From positions 1 through 24,330 of the forward strand of contig CAYZAW010000036.1 of the NCBI GenBank assembly GCA_964476505.1: a stretch of DNA of 24,330 nucleotides, written 5' to 3'. The notes under the pieces are model-generated. The model was not told the DNA's origin and ran no database searches. It saw only the letters and a list, made by a program, of their open reading frames with translations. Position numbers and translations under genes: made by a program. Numbering within the stretch: the first letter of the stretch is position 1; each line of letters begins with the position of its first letter. Shown piece by piece: positions 21,595 to 24,330 of the stretch. The stretch is from CAYZAW01 sp964476505 (GTDB lineage Bacteria > Bacillota > Clostridia > Christensenellales > CAG-138).

Positions 21595-22989
21595 TTATTC
21601 CTGATTGAGCGCCTCAATGGGCGAAAGGCGCGACGCTTTCCATGCCGGGTAAAACCCGAATACCGTGCCCGTGACTACCGCAAAGGTCAGCGCCAGCACC
21701 CAGCCGGTAACGCTTGACTCCACCCGCATCCCCAGCGCCTGTACCAGCGGCATGAGGCCAAAGGACAGGCCAACGCCGATGATACCGCCAATCACGCTGA
21801 TGATGTTGGCTTCCATCAGGAACTCCAGCAGGATGGTCTTTTTGGAGCAGCCGATCGCCTTTAAGATACCGATTTCTGCTGTGCGCTCCTTCACGGATAC
21901 GAACAGCACGTTCATAATGCCAATGCCGCCCACGATAAACACGATGGACGCTACCGCTAAAAGCAGCATGGCTAGGGTGTTAGCGGAGCTTGCGGCGGCC
22001 TCCATAGCGCTGCCCGCGTCGGTCACGTCAAAGTAGGTGTTGGCGTGGTTTTCGGTCAGTACTGCTTCCATATCCGTCATAATGCGCGCAACGTCGTCCA
22101 CATTCTCTGCCACGGCGGCGATCTGGGGCTCGGTCGTGGAGCCGAATATGTGCTTGGAGGCGGTGGCGTAGGGCACATATACGGCAGTATCCGGGCTTAC
22201 GCCGCTGGACACGGAGCCCATTTGCTCCAATACGCCAACGATCTCATAGGTTTTGCCGTCGATCTCAAGGTAATCCCCGTAGGCATACGCGGCGTAGGTA
22301 AAATACTCCTCTGCAATGGAATAGCCCAGCACGCATACATAATCCGCGTAGGCGTTGTCCTCTTCTTCAATAAAACGCCCGTAAAGCGGCGTTAGATTGG
22401 ATACACTGTCGTAATTGTTCAGCACGCCCACAACGGAGGCAGTCTCCTCTGCCTCCAAGCTGCCGCCAAACACGGTGGTTTCCCCGGTTTGGAGAATGGT
22501 CACCTCGCGAAGGCCTGTTACCAGCTCCTTGATATCCTCGATATCCTCCGTGGTCAGCTTGGCAGAGGAGGCAGTATTGCGCTGAGAGCGCTCGCTGTTA
22601 CTGCCGCCGGAAAAGCCGCTTGGCATACCGGGCATGCCGCCGGAGGAACGGCTGCTGCGGGAGGAGGACGCACCCAGCATCGCCGGCATACTGCCGGAGC
22701 TTGGCATTCCGCCGGGGAACCCGCCCGGAAACCCGCCGCTCTGTTCGCCCCCCATGCCTTGCATCATTGCGTCCATATCCACGCCGTCGCCAATCGATAC
22801 CTCAATGGCCCCGGCGTTCAGGTTTTTGAATTGATCCGCTACGTCCGCTTGCCCGCCTTGGCCAATGGCGATCACCAGCACGATGGTTGCCGCGCCTACG
22901 ATGATGCCAAGCGAGGTCATCATCATTTTGAATTTGTTTTCAACGATGTTGATCCAAACCAGCCGCAGGATCTCGGATAGCCTCATCAT
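21595..22989 (-). CDS. MacB-like ABC permease (FtsX domain)
   Basis: A 464-residue permease. A first helix at about 23-45 (MTSLGIIVGAATIVLVIAIG) is followed by a MacB-type extracellular core (about 50-320) and three C-terminal helices of the FtsX domain (VASIVFIVGGIGIMNVLFVS, KERTAEIGILKAIGCSKK, final GFYPAWKASRLSPIEAL). The extracellular core carries an unusual low-complexity stretch, about residues 74-140, rich in Met, Gly, Pro and Ser (MQGMGGEQSGGFPGGFPGG). ATG overlaps the stop of the adaptor gene (ATGA). It functions with the ATPase at 20341. Confidence 0.92.
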   Translation of the reverse strand: MMRLSEILRLVWINIVENKFKMMMTSLGIIVGAATIVLVIAIGQGGQADVADQFKNLNAGAIEVSIGDGVDMDAMMQGMGGEQSGGFPGGFPGGMPSSGSMPAMLGASSSRSSRSSGGMPGMPSGFSGGSNSERSQRNTASSAKLTTEDIEDIKELVTGLREVTILQTGETTVFGGSLEAEETASVVGVLNNYDSVSNLTPLYGRFIEEEDNAYADYVCVLGYSIAEEYFTYAAYAYGDYLEIDGKTYEIVGVLEQMGSVSSGVSPDTAVYVPYATASKHIFGSTTEPQIAAVAENVDDVARIMTDMEAVLTENHANTYFDVTDAGSAMEAAASSANTLAMLLLAVASIVFIVGGIGIMNVLFVSVKERTAEIGILKAIGCSKKTILLEFLMEANIISVIGGIIGVGLSFGLMPLVQALGMRVESSVTGWVLALTFAVVTGTVFGFYPAWKASRLSPIEALNQE

Positions 22990-24330
22990 GAACGGCCCAC
23001 CGCGCTTTCCGCCAGCACAACGTCGCCCTCGGACAAGCCGGAAACGATTTCCACATACCGTCCGTCGGAAAAGCCCGTAACCACCTCCCGGGCTTCGGGC
23101 GTACCGTCCGCACCGGCGATCAATACCGTTGCCGTGCCGTTTGTGTTGGTGACTGTTTGCACATTGGTATACAGCACATCCTTGGCGGCACGCTGTACCA
23201 GCGTGACCTCTGCGCTCATGCCCTCGTACAGATCCAGTGTGTTCTCCTCGGAGAATTTCACATTGACCGTATAGCTAACGGTAGCCGCGCCGCTTCTGGA
23301 GGATTCCACGGCGATGGTATCCACCTCTGCCGGAAAGGTACGCCCCGGGAATGCCGTCATGCTTACCTCTGCCGTTTGCCCGATGGAAACGGATAAAATA
23401 TCCTCCTCGGAAATGGTGATGGGTACATACACGTCCGAAATATCGGTCATGGTCAAAAGCTGGGCGTAATTCATGATCTTATGCGTGTCCTCGTCCACAA
23501 ATACAGTAACCGTATCGCCCACCGCCACGCTGACTGCGGAAACCATGCCGGAGACCTCTGCGTATACGATGCCGTCATCGGAAACCAATTCTTTTACATC
23601 CTCTATTTGGTTGAGCAGCTCGTTATAGGCCTCCTGCGCCGCGTCTACTGCTTGGGAAAGCTCCATCACCGTCAATTCGTAAGAGGTGGAGGCGGTGTCC
23701 GCCTCGTTCACGGCGGAGTCCTTTTTCTGCTCTGCCGCAGTCTTGCCCGTTGCTTCGGAAAGCTGGGCTTTTTCCAAGCTCAACTGGGCGGTGGCTAGAG
23801 CAGTCTTTGCCTCCTCCACCAGCTCCGCCAAATCGTCCTCGTCGGAGGCATTTGCGTATTTCTCTTTAAAATTGGTGTTTTGCAGGTTGTACTGCTCCGT
23901 AGCGCTTGTTAGGTTGGCGGCGTTCACCGCCATGGCAGACTGCGCCGCGCTGGCCGAGCCGTAGGAGGAAGCAGCCAGTACCGCCGCCGCGCTTTTCACA
24001 TCTTTATAGCAGGTGCAGGCGGTGGAAACGTCCGTTGCGGCAGCAGTGGCAGTAACGGAAAAGTCAGTAACTACCGCAGCTTCAATGGCGGCTTGTGTTA
24101 AGCCCGTGGTGGTGTTATCCGTGCCGTTCCATGCCGTGATGGCTTCTTGCAGATTACTATATTCTACGCCCGCAACCGTGAGTTTTCCGGTACCCGCCGT
24201 GGGCGTTGCGTATGCGGTATATACGGCATTGAGCTTTCCTTGGGAGGAGGTGGATTTTGAGCCGTCCAGCACTGCTTCCGCTGCGGACAGGGAGGACTCC
24301 GCCGCCTTTAAAGAGGAGGCTGTGCTGGTG
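22986..24330 (-). CDS. HlyD/MacA-type efflux adaptor, 5' end outside window
   Basis: The frame is open to the right edge, so the N terminus is missing; at least 447 residues remain. The visible part begins in a long coiled-coil hairpin of Ala/Ser/Glu-rich repeats (SSLKAAESSLSAAEAVLDGS), interrupted by an unusual insertion with CTCYK, and returns through helices ending near LLNQIEDVKELV. It continues with a lipoyl/barrel part (GIVYAEVSGMVSAVSVAVGD) and the beta-barrel and membrane-proximal domains of MacA-like adaptors (VPITISEEDILSVSIGQTAE; GLSEGDVVLAE). It is the first visible gene of the operon and links the permease to the outside. Confidence 0.88.
   Translation of the reverse strand, partial: TSTASSLKAAESSLSAAEAVLDGSKSTSSQGKLNAVYTAYATPTAGTGKLTVAGVEYSNLQEAITAWNGTDNTTTGLTQAAIEAAVVTDFSVTATAAATDVSTACTCYKDVKSAAAVLAASSYGSASAAQSAMAVNAANLTSATEQYNLQNTNFKEKYANASDEDDLAELVEEAKTALATAQLSLEKAQLSEATGKTAAEQKKDSAVNEADTASTSYELTVMELSQAVDAAQEAYNELLNQIEDVKELVSDDGIVYAEVSGMVSAVSVAVGDTVTVFVDEDTHKIMNYAQLLTMTDISDVYVPITISEEDILSVSIGQTAEVSMTAFPGRTFPAEVDTIAVESSRSGAATVSYTVNVKFSEENTLDLYEGMSAEVTLVQRAAKDVLYTNVQTVTNTNGTATVLIAGADGTPEAREVVTGFSDGRYVEIVSGLSEGDVVLAESAVGRS

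Overview
The window looks like chromosomal DNA of an anaerobic, gut-type Firmicute (Clostridia; possibly a Christensenellales- or Oscillospirales-like lineage). That placement is inference. It rests on two sugar ABC importers of the type common in Clostridia, a YesN-type response regulator, an XRE/DUF5680 regulator, a superoxide reductase beside a flavin reductase-rubredoxin fusion (an anaerobe's oxygen defence), strong Shine-Dalgarno sites, several TTG/GTG starts and moderately high GC. I see no rRNA, tRNA, insertion sequence, phage gene or CRISPR array.

Layout. (1) 1-928: a response regulator on the minus strand, cut by the window edge. It diverges from a galactose/glucose-type importer operon, mglB-mglA-mglC, plus an 80-residue membrane protein (1115-4910) that ends in tandem terminators. 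A 12-bp direct repeat with 21-bp period sits just upstream of the mgl promoter and is a good candidate operator for the response regulator. (2) 5049-5723: a solo XRE/DUF5680 regulator. (3) 5802-11488: a LacI-type regulator divergent from a second importer, ChvE-MmsA-MmsB. The 341-nt gap between the binding-protein gene and the ATPase gene is densely structured: a strong hairpin, three repeats that each fold into a stem-loop, further hairpins, and finally an 11-bp palindrome next to a hairpin that presents the mmsA Shine-Dalgarno in its loop. (4) 11544-13988: an operon of an unknown protein, an HSL-type esterase, a three-helix membrane protein and a LysE-type exporter. (5) 14045-14914: an AraC/GyrI-like regulator. 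(6) 15116-17223: a TetR regulator with a likely self-operator, followed by a CrtI-like FAD oxidoreductase. (7) 17282-18683: desulfoferrodoxin divergent from a flavin reductase with two rubredoxin domains, the second with its own apparent start site. (8) 18744-20147: a dihydropyrimidinase/hydantoinase. (9) 20341-24330: a MacB-like ABC efflux operon (adaptor, permease, Met/Gly/Pro/Ser-rich lipoprotein, ATPase), its adaptor cut by the window edge.

How it fits together. The first half is carbohydrate capture, with each importer paired to a divergent regulator. The second half holds small self-regulated detoxification, redox and export modules separated by strong, often bidirectional terminators. 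No complete new system stands out. The most unusual DNA is the structured leader of mmsA (8343-8684); the small protein in the mgl operon, the nested rubredoxin and the efflux-operon lipoprotein are the best leads among genes.
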